DNA from: Craterostigma plantagineum
Taxonomy: Eukaryota > Streptophyta > Magnoliopsida > Lamiales > Linderniaceae
Direction of reading: 5' to 3'
NCBI GenBank assembly: GCA_027422505.1
Contig: JAPQWV010000001.1
Span: 6,882,001-6,946,000 of the forward strand
Length of the DNA: 64,000 nucleotides
Positions within the stretch are counted from its first letter, which is position 1; each line of letters begins with the position of its first letter. Shown here in pieces: positions 36,092-47,708 of this stretch. Under the pieces are notes generated by a model. That model had not been told where the DNA came from. It saw only the letters and a program-made list of their open reading frames with translations, and did no database searches. A program made the translations under genes and the position numbers.

Positions 36092-36725
36092 TGATTTTGA
36101 TGGTGGTTTCTCCGAGCCCGCCCCACCATGAATTTCTTCATCTTCTTGAATTGACCGTTTGTCTCCCATCGTGTTACTCGTGGGCTCTTTCCTGCAATTA
36201 ACTTACATAGATGACGTGATAAGAACGAAAATCGAAAATCAACGGTGAAGCACCGTTGCTCAAATCAACGATAAACGTTGCCCAAAATCAACGATAAATA
36301 CCGTTGCCCAAAGCCTTTAGGCTAAACCTTCTTTATTATAAGATAGGATGATTATTACAGAAATGTTATGCCTATTTATAGACTCTACTACGATCCTAAC
36401 TAAGGACGTAATTCTAGAGAATTAATAATAATAAATGCTACGAAATCCTAATAATTAACTAGAAGATCTCCGTTTATTTATACAAATATAATCCTAATAA
36501 GTAATGCTAAGAAACCCTTCCTTCCGCTCACAAAAAGTGGGCTCAAGCCCGTCCCCGCCTTCGGTAAGCAATATGGGCCTCGGCCCATGCCCCGCTCTAT
36601 CAAGACGTCAATGTGCCTATCCGTTAAGATAACAACTATAAGTGCAATCATTCAAAAGAAAAGCGGACGGTTTTTACCTTCTCCAGCAAGAGTACACGTT
36701 CGAGATTGACTTTAAACCCATAGTT
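36092..36725 (-). pseudogene. Unidentified minus-strand gene, last two exons
   Basis: Two segments have coherent frames and splice borders. About 36679-36725 reads NYGFKVNLERVLLLEK and ends at a GTAAAA donor. 36092-36193 follows a TTAATTGCAG acceptor and reads KEPTSNTMGDKRSIQEDEEI..., ending at a TAG stop. The intron between them (36194-36678) holds repeat-like sequence. I do not recognise the family. Further upstream a 52-bp exon-like segment at 37456-37507 (GTARDVICSGLQMDP) also has AG/GT borders and may belong to it. Whether the gene is intact cannot be judged. Confidence 0.4.
36200..36640. repeat. Repeat-like insertion in the intron, possibly a solo LTR
   Basis: Begins with short direct repeats (AAATCAACGATAAA, CCGTTGCCCAAA) and ends with a GC-rich block (GGGCCTCGGCCCATGCCCCG). 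No coding sequence, and I could not find a target-site duplication. Confidence 0.3.
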
Positions 36726-37940
36726 ACTACTGCTTTCTACCTCACCACCAAGTCATGATTGTCTTAATATGAACTCGTGATACGTCGGGCTTTCTTCACC
36801 AGTTGGGGCCTTAGACGACTTGACTAATAGTCAAGCCCACAAGTCTGTCTGGTTCGAAGTTATGGGTGCATGTCGTCAAAGGTGCTGCACGAGCACAACC
36901 GTGTCCGACAATGCGAGAGATAGACACTATGAAGGAAGTTTGCCAAACTCGCCAACAAAGATTCAAATTTGGCCCATGCGAATCAAAATTCATCACGAAG
37001 CATTGATTCTTCTCTTGTTATTCACAATGATGTTATCATCGAATTCGAATATGGCATGCTAAGTTAAACTGCAGCAGAATGAAAATACTTAGTTGTTATT
37101 ATCCTAATCTAGCACCTCAAAGCTCAATAAGTGTTTAGAATACAATTCGAAATTATGCAGCAATAATTCAAATCAGGTTACTCCAATCCGCACCCCGCCA
37201 GTGCTAGATAGGCCAAGATGCCACATCCGAATGGTGCAATAGCATATTGTTTATTTCGTTGGTAATTGACCCGATATGACGTGTTTTGGGACTATGTAAC
37301 AGCACCAAAAGACACAATGAGTATTTATTTGGTAGTGATCTCTCCTACATGAGGACTGAGATAAATGATGTGACCTTAAAACTTGTAAACATGTCAGTAG
37401 TTAATTATGGATATCATCGAAAACCATTCACAAAACATGGATACAGCTGAATCACCTTTGAGGATCCATTTGCAGGCCTGAACAAATTACATCTCGAGCT
37501 GTTCCAACTGCAGGAATCATCAACTATGACTAAATAGAAGTAAATATGAAAAAAACAAACTATTATGTGGGCTTTCTCCACGCAAGCTTCGAACCGAAAA
37601 CGTGCGCCACGGAGGCCATCTTTCATCACCCAATTGCTGACGATAGATATTATTCTAAGAACCCGTCATGCATTCACTCTACAATACAAAGACTTTATCC
37701 ATCCATCTTTGTTTGTCCTTAACCAACCTTGGCACTTATCTGTCATACAAAGCAGATCGAATCCACTGGTGTCATGTCCGTCAAGGGAAAAAAAGAATCA
37801 ATTAGATCTGGGTAGAATAACAAATTATTTCTTTTTTCTTTCTAGGCGCTAGTAAGCAGTTCACTGCGCCGGTCTTACAGTGCACCGTCACCCGCACCCA
37901 TGCGGTGCAAGACACGGCATCATCGGAGCTGCTTCGAAAT
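36726..37940. other. Mostly non-coding region
   Basis: Apart from the small exon-like segment at 37456-37507 I see nothing certain. At 36976-37062 a 28-codon plus-strand frame (MRIKIHHEALILLLLFTMML) resembles a signal peptide but stops straight after it. Confidence 0.35.
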
Positions 37941-37944
37941 TGAG

Positions 37945-38075
37945 ACCCAGTTGGGAAAGGAAAGTCTGATGGTCGCGAAGGAGCTCAAACAACTGTAGCT
38001 TGATCGACCAGTTCATGAGAAGGTACGCGTCTCGCCTCATCAAGTCCGACCCCGCCGCCGTGTTGGGCTGCTGGT
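37945..38075 (+). pseudogene. Fragment resembling THA8-like PPR protein
   Basis: In two plus-strand frames it reads MVAKELKQL (then a stop) and FMRRYASRLIKSDPAAVLG. This resembles the start of the PPR region in small THA8-type organelle RNA splicing proteins (KELKRL...VSRLLKSDLVAVL). It has a stop and a frameshift and is surrounded by repeats, so it is a remnant at best. The assignment rests on a short match. Confidence 0.35.
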
Positions 38076-38295
38076 TTAGTTTCAGCAATAAAACCTCGAC
38101 TCACTCCATGAAGTCCAACGGTTCCCTTCTTTCCCCTTTCTTTATTTCTCAGTTTATCATAACCACGAGTAATGAGAGATAAAGAGAAAAAATATCGCGA
38201 TAAACAATTCGCAAGTCATTCTCCTGTCAGAATTTTTTTAGGCGATAAACAGGCGCTATATAGGTTAGTGGTTACGACGAAACACTATTTCTTTA

Positions 38296-38698
38296 GGGGA
38301 ATCTACACAATAATACCCATTTATATAAAAAATTCGCAAGTAATTCTCCTGTCAGAATTTTTTTTATATGTAGGCACCTAAATTTTTTGCTGATTGGTAC
38401 CCGTTCCGCAAGTACGTCATAGAACACATTTAGGTACCATAGAGTAACGTATAGTGGTACAAAATACAGTGAGAAAATGGTACATCATATAACACAAGTA
38501 CCATATAGAATGTATATAGGTACCATATGTGGGTACCATATAAACACGTGACGTGGTACGTAATACACATATAAAAAAAGGTACGTCAAAACTAGAAAAA
38601 TGGTACACACAATCGAACGGGTACTTATATGAAAAATTTTCTGACAAGGGTACTGACTTGCAAATTTTTATATGATTGGGTATTTTTCTGCAGATTCC
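38296..38698. mobile_element. MULE-type MITE, GGTACC-rich (copy 1)
   Basis: Ends GGGGAATCTACAC and, inverted, GGAATCTGCAG. The flanks are ATTTCTTTA (38287-38295) and ACTTCTTTA (38699-38707), a 9-bp TSD with one mismatch. The interior is a series of 'ggtaccatat', 'ggtacaaaat' and 'acgtggtacgt' words. Related to the copy at 56417-56949. Confidence 0.75.
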
Positions 38699-38707
38699 AC
38701 TTCTTTA

Positions 38708-39017
38708 AGCCCATCCACGCGTATAAGTATTAACTAGAAATTTGAAGCCTTCGCACAAGGCCCGGCGATAAATGCCCGTTGTTTGCAGTGTTTTGAAAAC
38801 CGGATCGGACCGGCCAGTTCCGACCGGAAACCAGTGAACCGGTCGGAATTCCGGTCCGGTCCCTTTCAAGTTTAACTAAAAATAAAAAAAAAAAAACGAA
38901 ACTTTTTATTAAATAAATCAAATAGCAAGTAACGTCTTGGTTAGTTATTGTGGCCCGATGGTTAGTGTATTGGGCTTGTTTCTCAAAGGTCGTGGTTCAA
39001 ATCTTGGTTTGGACATA
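38708..39017. other. Truncated GC-rich transposon end and tRNA-like segment
   Basis: 38791-38870 begins CAGTGTTTTGAAAACCGG and is full of CCGGTCCGGT words, typical of one terminus of a plant DNA transposon; no matching right end is seen. 38949-39008 (GGCCCGATGGTTAGTGT ... GGTTCAAATC) looks like tRNA-type A and B boxes, as in plant SINE heads. Confidence 0.45.
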
Positions 39018-41743
39018 ATATAATTATATTAAATTATTTTTTGAAACTTTATTTTACAATTAATTTTTTAGCCCCCTACTTATTTTTACTTTATTAAATT
39101 TTTTACCCCTTAATTTATCAAAGCAATGTTGACATTTTATTTTATAATTAGTTTTTAGTCCTCCAACATATATATTTTATTAGTTTATTCATAAATATAT
39201 TTGTTTATATTTAGGGGCCGGTTTTACTCCGGTTTGATTTCGGTTTTATACCGATTAAACCATTAAACCTTAAACCACTTAAATTTTCGATCCACTTCAT
39301 GGATCTCCGATACCAGTTCATGTACACTGTATAACACTTGCGAAAATTTAGGTCCTTATCTCTAAATTTCATAAAAATCGCGTCCTTAAAACTATAAATT
39401 TTCTGACAGGGGTCTGAAACCTAATTTAAAATATCTTTTGGGTCCTGACTCTTAATTTGCAGTACAAAATATATCAGTTTGGATTAGACAACTTCAACGT
39501 GGTCTTACGACAGTTGTCAACTGAATGTTATTCTTCTTCGTTACTCTGCAGCTTCAGCCTTCAGTCACTTTACGGATTTATGAGCTGAAAACATGTTGAA
39601 ACCCAATAACAGTATTTAATATCTAACAAAAATACCATTTTGTTAGTTTAAAAACAAATACATCTAATTTTATAATTGAAAACAAACTACTAAACATTAA
39701 TTTAAAAAAAGTCGAAAAGCATCTGTTGTGCGCACCTTTTTTCGTAATCCAAACTAAGTATTAAATGCGAAACAACTAAAATAAACCAAATCAAAATAAT
39801 AATATAATACAAACTTACCTTACGTCTTGTATGATATATTATCAACATTAAGAAACATTTCTTTGCCGTATTAAACAGATAACAATATAAATAACATGAT
39901 ACATCTTTTCTATAATATATTCCCAACCAATCTCCATAATTCTTGAACCATGAAACAGTGAACCATAAAAATGATTTATCACAAATTTTCTTTTAGGAAA
40001 TTTATGACCTAAAGATTGGAACAGACCATTTTTGCAAATACATACATCGAATTTGGTATCGAATGTTAGCATCATAGTTTCGAACTGGAGTCATTAATTC
40101 GGAGGCTTTGCATGTTTCGTTTACAATTTATTTGAAATTGGGATTTAGAGCTCTAAATTTTTTTGGAACTTGCTATTATTTGTTTTTGGGATTATAATGA
40201 CGTTTTTAGTTGGTGGCCCCAGTTCATGTAATAGTGTAGTGTGAGGCCCTTAAGTAGAAAAGTCAACCATAAGTGAAGTCTTCAAACGTCCGTTTGGTTC
40301 GTCCGTTTGGTTGGGAGGATGAGTTTAGACGGTATTAGTGTTAGTGGGTTTAAATAATGGAGAGTATGAGTTATTTGAGGTGTTTGGTTGATGGGTTTGA
40401 CTAATAATTTCGGACGTGTTTGTTAGATTAATTTTGATGGTATATGTTTAATTAATTTCAATTACAATTTTACCCTCAGTTTGATTTTAAAATATAAACA
40501 CCGATTAGGGTTGTCTGCACAATTCATCCATCTGCGCAAGTTTGTCATTGTCAATCATCTCATATCAATTTTTTATTCATTTTATGTATTGTGTTTTGAT
40601 TATCTTTGTTCACCTTTATTTGCTTTTGTTCTTCTTTGATTGCTTTTGGTTATTCGCTGCTGTAGTCGTTCTTATTTATGCAAGATACCATGATAATTGA
40701 TATGTGTGCGTCCATTGAAAACGTGTTTAAATTGCATATTCAATCGATCCTTCACTGATATCAGTCATATGTTTGCCTTTCACAGATATTGAATTATTTG
40801 ATCGATGAACATGAAAGGAAAAAAAAACATGTTAACGAGATTTAATTCATGAAAAGGGCAAACTTGGAAATAGATATTGAAATAAAGGATAAAATTGTCC
40901 AAAGAGCTTGGGATTAGATAAAGGTAGGGTGAGGGGCTGATTTATTTAATACCTTATGAAAGGTATTAATAGGGTATTAGTTAAATCTCCCCTTTAAATA
41001 CACCTTCCAACCAAACACTTCATTAACTAATGTCAACCCCTCTAATCCCCCCTAATACCCCTAACCAAACACACTAAAAACTTGTCTTTAATTGTGCTTT
41101 CTTATGCGATAGACCATAATGTACGGGCCAAAATCCGGCCCTATAAGAGTCGTATCTATAGATTAAGTCAGTATCATTTTCTTCACCGAGTATGGGATGT
41201 CATACAATCCTTTCGACAGTCCATCAATACATAAGAAATGCATATCAAAACTGAAATTTCGTTAATCATCAAGATAAATCCTAAGTGATATTTGACTAAT
41301 AAATTAGTTAGATGTGGTTCACTTACAAATATATAAATATTATTCATATATATCAAAAGGTATTTATGTAATTACTTAGGTTAAATACATATACATATTA
41401 CATATCTTATATAAACAAGGAAATGTAGTTTGCTTCTACTTGCGACACATGTCCATTACATACATGCAATTGCTTTATGTCTGGACAAGGGCTTTACAAT
41501 ATTTACTATATACTAGTATTTTAGCACACCCGATGCGGGTGCAAATATATTCAATTATTTTATATTTTGAACATCTTACATTTAAATTAAGTTATTTAAA
41601 TAATTTTAGTTTAAGGATAAATTTGTAATAAATAAAAATTTTAAGAGTTAAATTGTAATTAGAGCTGGCAAACGGGCCGGTCCGCCCCGACCCGCCTCAA
41701 CTCGCCATTAAACAGAGCGGGGCGGGCCAACCCGCCAACATAA
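39018..41743. repeat. Tandem segmental duplication, unit 1
   Basis: The sequence from 39018 (ATAATATAATTATATTAAAT) to 40322 is repeated at 41744 onward. The end of the unit (41639-41743) is repeated at 46823-46924 and is the first about 85 bp of a hAT element. The joint between units shows the shared word ACATAA. Positions 40323-41638 are present only in this unit and are AT-rich, with a probable MITE. No gene. Confidence 0.82.
40308..41078. mobile_element. Probable MITE with CCGTTTGGTT-type ends
   Basis: The left end CCGTTTGGTTGGGAGG and right end (inverted) GTGTTTGGTTAGGGG are related, and each is followed by a second GTGTTTGGTTG word inside. Non-coding. No TSD could be fixed. Confidence 0.4.
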
Positions 41744-43359
41744 TATAATTATATTAAATTATTTTTTGAAACTTTATTTTACAAAATTTTTTAGCCCCCT
41801 ACTTATTTTTACTTATTAAATTTTTTACCCTTAATTTATCAAAGCAATGTTGACATTTTATTTTATAATTAGTTTTTAGTCCTCCAACATATTTATTTTA
41901 TTAGTTTATTGATAAATGTATTTGTTTTATATTTAGGGCCAGTTTTACTCCGGTTTGATTTTGATTTTATACCGATTAAACCACTAAACCTTAAACCACT
42001 TAAATTTTCGATCCACTTCATGGATCTCCGATACCAGTTCATGTACACTGTATAACACTTGCGAAAATTTAGGTCCTTATCTCTAAATTTCATAAAAATC
42101 GCGTCCTTAAAACTATAAATTTTCTGACAGGGGTCTGAAACCTAATTTAAAATATCTTTTGGGTCCTGACTCTTAATTTGCAGTACAAAATATATCAGTT
42201 TGGATTAGACAACTTCAAACTGGTCTTCCGACAGCTGTCAACTGAATGTTATTCTTCTTCGTTACTCTGCAGCTTCGGCCTTCAGTCACTTTACGGATTT
42301 ATGAGCTGAAAACATGTTGAAACCCAATAACAGTATTTAATATCTAACAAAAATACCATTTTGTTAGTTTAAAAACAAATACATCTAATTTTATAATTGA
42401 AAACAAACTACTAAACATTAATTTAAAAAAAGTCGAAAAGCATCTGTTGTGCGCACGTAATCCAAACTAAGTATTAAATGCGAAACAATTAAAATAAACC
42501 AAATCAAAATAATAATATTGATGCGGTCGAAAAATGAACGATCTACCGCCGTGGGCGACGAGCTGCCTTCTTCCTCCTTCCGCCTGAACGTCGCCGTGAA
42601 CTTCAATTGAAAGCTGCTGAAACAGGGTTAGGGGAGGGGGTCGTTTGCCCTCTTGCCTAGGTCAAGAGGGTGGTTTCCATATTCCAGGCGTAAAATGGCA
42701 TAGAAAGTGTATAAAAAATGGTGTGAAGTGCTTGAAGGTGCTTGAGTGAGTAATCAAAATGGTATAGTATCAGTAAGGGCAGATGAAACTAGTTACCTGG
42801 ACTGTGCGGTTTTCGGCGGTATTTATAGGGTTCTGAGGGGCGCATTTGACTTTCGACGGTTACCTCACACGTTCTGCGCCATCTAGCGGTTTCCTCCGCA
42901 TTCAACGCTCCTCAGCTCGACATTGGGCGGTTTCCACGTTTTGGTCGAATACGTGTGCGTGGAGCGGCGTGGTCACGATCTTAACTTCTTCCTGAGGTCT
43001 TGAGGGTGGCGTGCCCCTGTCTTGAGGTATATTCTCCCTGCCCCTCCCCGAGGGGCGTATTTTCCCCGCCTCGGCCGAGGGGGTATGTTTTTTAGAGAAC
43101 TCCTCCTTCTCTCCTAGGGCTTCCCGCCTTATTCCGTTTTGGTTGTTTTAACGGTCTCTGAGCGTTTCGTCTGGACCCGGTGAAATCCGGAGGTAACAAT
43201 AGTCCCCACTTAAATAGTCCAAAGAGTGTAGTGAATTTTGGACGTAAAAGTGGTGACGTAACGCTCAGAGGTGTTGTTTGTTGTTTGTCGCGTGTAAAGG
43301 TTCGCTCAGGCCGAGGGGTAAACGTCGTGGCAGAATGCTCTCGGGCCGTGGGACTTTAG

Positions 43360-43560
43360 CACCTCATCCGAGGGTTTTGTCTTCTTTCCTTGCTCTGTCC
43401 GCGAGCATGCCTCATCCTAGGGCTTTGTCTTCATTCCTTGCTCTGTCCGCGAGCATGCCTCGTCCGAGGGCTTTGTCTTCATTCTTTGCTCTGTCCGCGA
43501 GCATGCCTCGTCTGAGGGCTCATTCCTTGCTCTTTCTGCGAGCATGCCTCATCCGAGGGC
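43360..43560. repeat. Minisatellite, about 60-bp unit, four copies
   Basis: Repeats of a unit containing CTCTGTCCGCGAGCATGCCT and GAGGGCTTTGTCTTC. It sits in the hypervariable 3' UTR position of the Tat-type element, next to the second array. Confidence 0.85.
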
Positions 43561-43950
43561 TTTTTCTGCCTCTTAGAGAGGGATTTCTGCCTTTTAGAGA
43601 GGAAATTCTGCCTCACGGGGAGTTTTCTGCCTCTTAGAGAGGGATTTTTCTACGTCACGGTGAGGGATTCCTGCCTCTTAGAGAGGGAATTCTGCCTCAC
43701 GGGGAGGGATCTCTGCCTCTTAGAGAGGGATTTTCTGCCTCTTAGAGAGGGATTTTTCTGCCTCACAGGGAGGTATTTCTGCCTCTTAGAGAGGGATTTC
43801 TGCCTCTTAGAGAGGGAATTCTGCCTTACGGGGAGGGATCTTCTGCCTCTTAGAGAGGGATTTTTCTGCCTCTCAGGGAGGGATTTTCTGCCTAGAGAGG
43901 GATTTTTCTGCCTCAGAGGGAGGGATTTCTGCCTCTTAGAGAGGGACTTC
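43560..43950. repeat. Minisatellite, about 21-bp unit, roughly 17 copies
   Basis: Repeats of TCTGCCTCTTAGAGAGGGATT with variants (CTCACGGGGAGGGA). Both strands stay open in long low-complexity frames; these are repeat artefacts, not genes. Known Tat elements carry such arrays between the last ORF and the 3' LTR. Confidence 0.9.
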
Positions 43951-43999
43951 TCTTCCTTGACCAAGGTCTTCGATCTTGTTTATCGGGGCGAAGTTTCTG

Positions 44000-45171
44000 A
44001 TCGACGCTTTCATTTTGCAGATGGGCGAGTCATCGGCGTATATAGTCTATTAGGAGAACCTCGGGGCATCGTCGATTTCCCCGGAAATGATCTGCAAAGG
44101 AAAGTAATAATTTTCGAAATATCGTGATGGAATCAGCAGTACCTTCCATTTTGCAGGAGCGACGCGTTTGACTTTGCGAGTTTTGATGTTGGGTTCCTTG
44201 GCACCGCGAAATCTGGCTTCTCAAAGTCGATAGCTTTGTCATTCTCGACCATGTCGGATGCCTTCGTGCGTATCGGGCCTTGTCGAAGGGTTTGTTGGTG
44301 GTCGCCTCGGGTCCGGGACTTCGGCCTTCCGGCCTAAGGTTCCTGTGAAGAGGGGGCCTCTTCCACCCGAATAGGTTCTTCGGCTAAGAAGCCAAAAGTG
44401 TCCGTCGAGTCACGAACTCCCCCGACCTCTCCTGAAGGCCCAGAAATCTCTTCTTCTCTGGAGAACATGGATCGACCTGATTTTTTCCATGAGGCGGATG
44501 GTCTGAGCTCCTTGAACTTCCTTCGGAACTTTCTTCCTGCAGTGATCAGAGCCACCTCGAACGCCTTAAGGTCAAGGAACTCCTCGAGACTCTAGCCGTG
44601 GTTCAGGGACAGGTTTGCCGAGGACGTTTTTCGATCTAACCATCTTAGAATTTTCCCTCATGACTTTCTTTTTGCAGGCCTATTCTTTGATGGGCGAGAC
44701 TGTGGAGTGTGTCGTCACGCTTCGAGACTCCAACGCGAAGTTGCAGCGCACCAACTCGAACTTGGAGGCTAAGGCCGAAAAGCATGTTCTGGAGGTTGAC
44801 GAACACAAGGCTCGAGAAAGCTCTTTAGAGGTGAAAATCGCCAAGCTGGGGGAAGAACTCAAGATAAGCCCGGAAATGTCCCTTGAGTGCGAGGGAGTCA
44901 TAGCTCAGCTCGAGGAGAAAATCGCTACCAAGTATGTGCGGCGGACGAAGTGGCTGAGAAGGCGTGCGTCTACTTTGACCATGACTTCAAAGGGTGTTTG
45001 GCCCAGATTCGAGCACAAGGTTTTTCCGAGTCCGAGTATCCATTTGACTTTCTAAATGTTGACGAGGCATTTAGTTCCATTCCCCTCTACGACTCACTTG
45101 CAGATGCTGCCCCGGAGATTGAGGTCCCGAAGGGTGGGCGTGCAGGGAGTGCTGACGCCGGCCATCCCTAA
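44000..45171 (+). pseudogene. Antisense additional ORF of the Tat element (coiled-coil protein)
   Basis: On the strand opposite to the element, 44663-44935 encodes a Lys/Glu-rich coiled coil (VVTLRDSNAKLQRTNSNLEA...). After a frame change near 44935 it continues with CLAQIRAQGFSESEYPFDF and FLNVDEAFSS to a stop at 45171. Three polypyrimidine-AG acceptors (TTTGCAG near 44021, 44157 and 44678) suggest an intron-containing gene. Tat-lineage elements are known to carry antisense ORFs of this kind. The coiled coil alone does not define a function. At least one frameshift makes this copy inactive. Confidence 0.65.
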
Positions 45172-46842
45172 TTGAGTCGGCCTTGGTGTTTTACTTTTTG
45201 TCTCTCTATTATGCTAGAAATTCTACTTGATCCCATCGTGGACTAAGTATTTTGACTTGGTGTAAGCGAACCGCCACGTGCACCTTGATTTTAATGTATT
45301 TTGACGGTGTTGTCTCGTCGCGATTTTCCCTCGTAACTTGTTAATAATCTCCGTCTAGACATTGGCGATGGCCTCTCGACGGCATGTTCGCCCATAGCTG
45401 TGTCTGGCGTTTAAACTTCCTTGAAGCGTATTTTGTTCACCTTAACATGTTCTCCGTGTTCAGCGCATCACCCTTTGGCGGTGTTTGACCGGTTCCGACC
45501 AGCGTCAAATGAATTTTTTAGGAACAATACGTTCCCACAGACGGCGCCAATTTGATGTGGTCGAAAAATGAACGATCTACCGCCGTGGGCGACGAGCTGC
45601 CTTCTTCCTCCTTCCGCCTGAACGTCGCCATGAACTTCAATTGAAAGCTGCTGAAACAGGGTTAGGGGTGGGGGTCGTTTGCCCTCTTGCCTAGGTCAAG
45701 AGGGTGGTTTCCATATTCCAGGCGTAAAATGGCATAGAAAGTGTATAAAAAATGGTGTGAAGTGCTTGAAGGTGCTTGAGAATAATCAAAACGGTATAGT
45801 ATCAGTAAAGGCAGATGAAACTAGTTACCTGGACTGTGCGGTTTTCGGCGGTATTTATAGGGTTCTGAGGGGCGCATTTGACTTTCGACGGTTACCTCAC
45901 ACGTTCTGCGCCATCTAGCGGTTTCCTCCGCGTTCAACGCTCCTCAGCTCGACATTGGGCGGTTTCCCACGTTTTGGTCGAATACGTGTGCGTGGAGCGG
46001 CGTGGTCACGATCTCAACTTCTTCCTGAGGTCTTGAGGGTGGCGTGCCCCTGTCTCGAGGTATATTCTCCCTGCCCCTCCCCGAGGGGCGTATTTTCCCC
46101 GCCTCGGCCGAGGGGGTATGTTTTTCTCCCTCTCTCCTAAGGCTTCCCACCTTATTCCGTTTTGGTTGTTTTAACGGTCTCTGAGCATTTCGTCTGGACC
46201 CGGTGAAATCCGGAGGTAACAAATATAATACAAACTTACCTTACGTCTTGTATGATATATTATCAACATTAAGAAACATTTCTTTGCCGTATTAAACAGA
46301 TAACAATATAAATAACATGATACATCTTTTCTATATTATATTCCCAACCAATCTCCATAATTCTTGAACCATGAAACAGTGAACCATAAAAATGATTTAT
46401 CACAAATTTTCTTTTAGGAAATTTATGACCTAAAGATTGGAACAGGCCATTTTTGCAAATACATACATCGAATTTGGTATCGAATGTTAGCATCATAGTT
46501 TTCGAACTGGAGTCATTAATTCGATCTGCTTTAGTAATGAGAAATCAAGTGATTACTCAGATATCTGATTTTTTTGTCCTCGGAGGCTTTGCATGTTTCG
46601 TTTACAATTTATTTGAAATTGGGATTTAGAGCTCTAAATTTTTTTGGAACTTGCTATTATTTGTTTTTGGGAATATAATGACGTTTTTAGTTGGTGGCCC
46701 CAGTTCATGTAATAGTGTAGTGTGAGGCCTTAAGTAGAAAAGTCAACGATAAGTGAAGTCTTCAAACGTCCGTTTGGTTCGTCCGTTTGGTTGGGAGGAT
46801 GAGTGAGTAAAACAAACGTCTACTTAAGGGTTAAATTGTAAC

Positions 46843-47377
46843 TAGAGCTGTCAAACGGGCCGGTCCGCCTCGACCCGCCTCAACTCGCCATTAAACAGGG
46901 CGGGGCGGGCCAACCCGCCAACATAACGGGCTACTAAACTAGTAGCCCGCCCCGCCCTGCAGTGGGTTGGCGGGCCAGCCAGTTAATTTTTATTTATATA
47001 TTTTTCTTTAAATTTTTATGTTTTTTTTTTTGCGAATAATACTTTTATTAATAATGTGTGTTGGAAACGAAAATTCATCAATATTTATGAATTATATAAT
47101 TTCATAACTAAATCAATTATAATTAATTACTAATGAATATTATTTATTAATATTTAGCATAAAAATGTTTATAATATATATACATAATAATAAAAAAGAA
47201 AAATATTGGAGGGCCAGCCCCCCCCCCCCCCCCCCCCGACTCGCCTCAACCCGCAACCAAACGGGCTAGCCCGTTTTGGACCGCTTTTAAACGGGCCGGG
47301 AATTGGTTGGCCCAACCCACCTATTTTTCGTGGCGGGGCGGGCCAATCCAACGGGCTCGGCCCGTTTTGACACTCTA
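46843..47377. mobile_element. Non-autonomous hAT element (535 bp), GC-rich ends
   Basis: Ends TAGAGCTGTCAAACGGGCC and, inverted, TAGAGTGTCAAAACGGGCC. Flanks ATTGTAAC (46835-46842) and ATTGTAAT (47378-47385), an 8-bp TSD with one mismatch. Subterminal GGGCGGGCCAACCCGCC repeats at both ends; AT-rich centre; a C run at 47219-47237. A truncated copy (first about 85 bp) stands at 41659-41743. Confidence 0.9.
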
Positions 47378-47385
47378 ATTGTAAT

Positions 47386-47706
47386 TAAGCAGTTAAGGGT
47401 AAAATTGAAATTACATGTAATTTGACAGACCGAAAATTGACAGTACCCTCTCTTTATCTAAAGGTGTAGAAAATATAACTATGTAATTCAGGCAAATTTT
47501 TTAAAGCAGGCAAGCAAAGCCCGCATAACATTATCCTCCATCTCTTTATTTATTGAACTACTAAAAGCCAACCACGACGTTGTTTTATGCCTATACAACA
47601 ATTGGTCATTATTAACATAGGGTTTGGTCATTATTAACATAGGGTAGGGGTAGATACGACGATCAATTCCCTATTCATTTCTTTATTCCCATTTATAAGT
47701 AATTAA
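47386..47706. other. AT-rich intergenic DNA
   Basis: Nothing recognisable beyond a short direct duplication of CATTATTAACATAGGGT at 47608-47644. Confidence 0.4.
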
Positions 47707-47708
47707 TA

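Larger units (their letters stand above)
42519..46221 (-). mobile_element. Non-autonomous Tat-type (Ty3/Gypsy) LTR retroelement
   Basis: The LTRs are 45553-46221 (5') and 42519-43198 (3'), starting TGTTACCTCC in element orientation, with a perfect 5-bp TSD AATAT (42514-42518 and 46222-46226). Just inside the 5' LTR the minus strand reads AATTGGCGCCGTCTGTGGGA, the primer-binding region seen in Tat/Ogre elements. The polypurine tract AAGTGGGGACTAT adjoins the 3' LTR. Gag and pol are completely missing. The interior consists of a gene-like ORF in antisense orientation and a minisatellite upstream of the 3' LTR, both known Tat-lineage traits. Confidence 0.9.
41744..46924. repeat. Tandem segmental duplication, unit 2, carrying a Tat insertion
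   Basis: 41744-42518 and 46222-46803 match 39018-40322 with few changes. The Tat-type element at 42519-46221 splits the copy. The unit ends by running into the hAT element at 46843. A small unique piece near 46520-46580 is absent from unit 1. Confidence 0.82.

Noticed and set aside
36976..37062. Small secreted peptide gene
   Set aside because: Only a signal-peptide-like stretch is present and the frame stops immediately after it, with no clear downstream exon.
38949..39008. A genuine tRNA gene
   Set aside because: The A and B box words are present, but the arms do not form a cloverleaf by eye; a SINE-type head is more likely.
43278..44127. Open frames of 100-155 codons in both directions
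   Set aside because: They translate the 60-bp and 21-bp minisatellites of the Tat element (repeated LPLREGF / RQKSLSK peptides).
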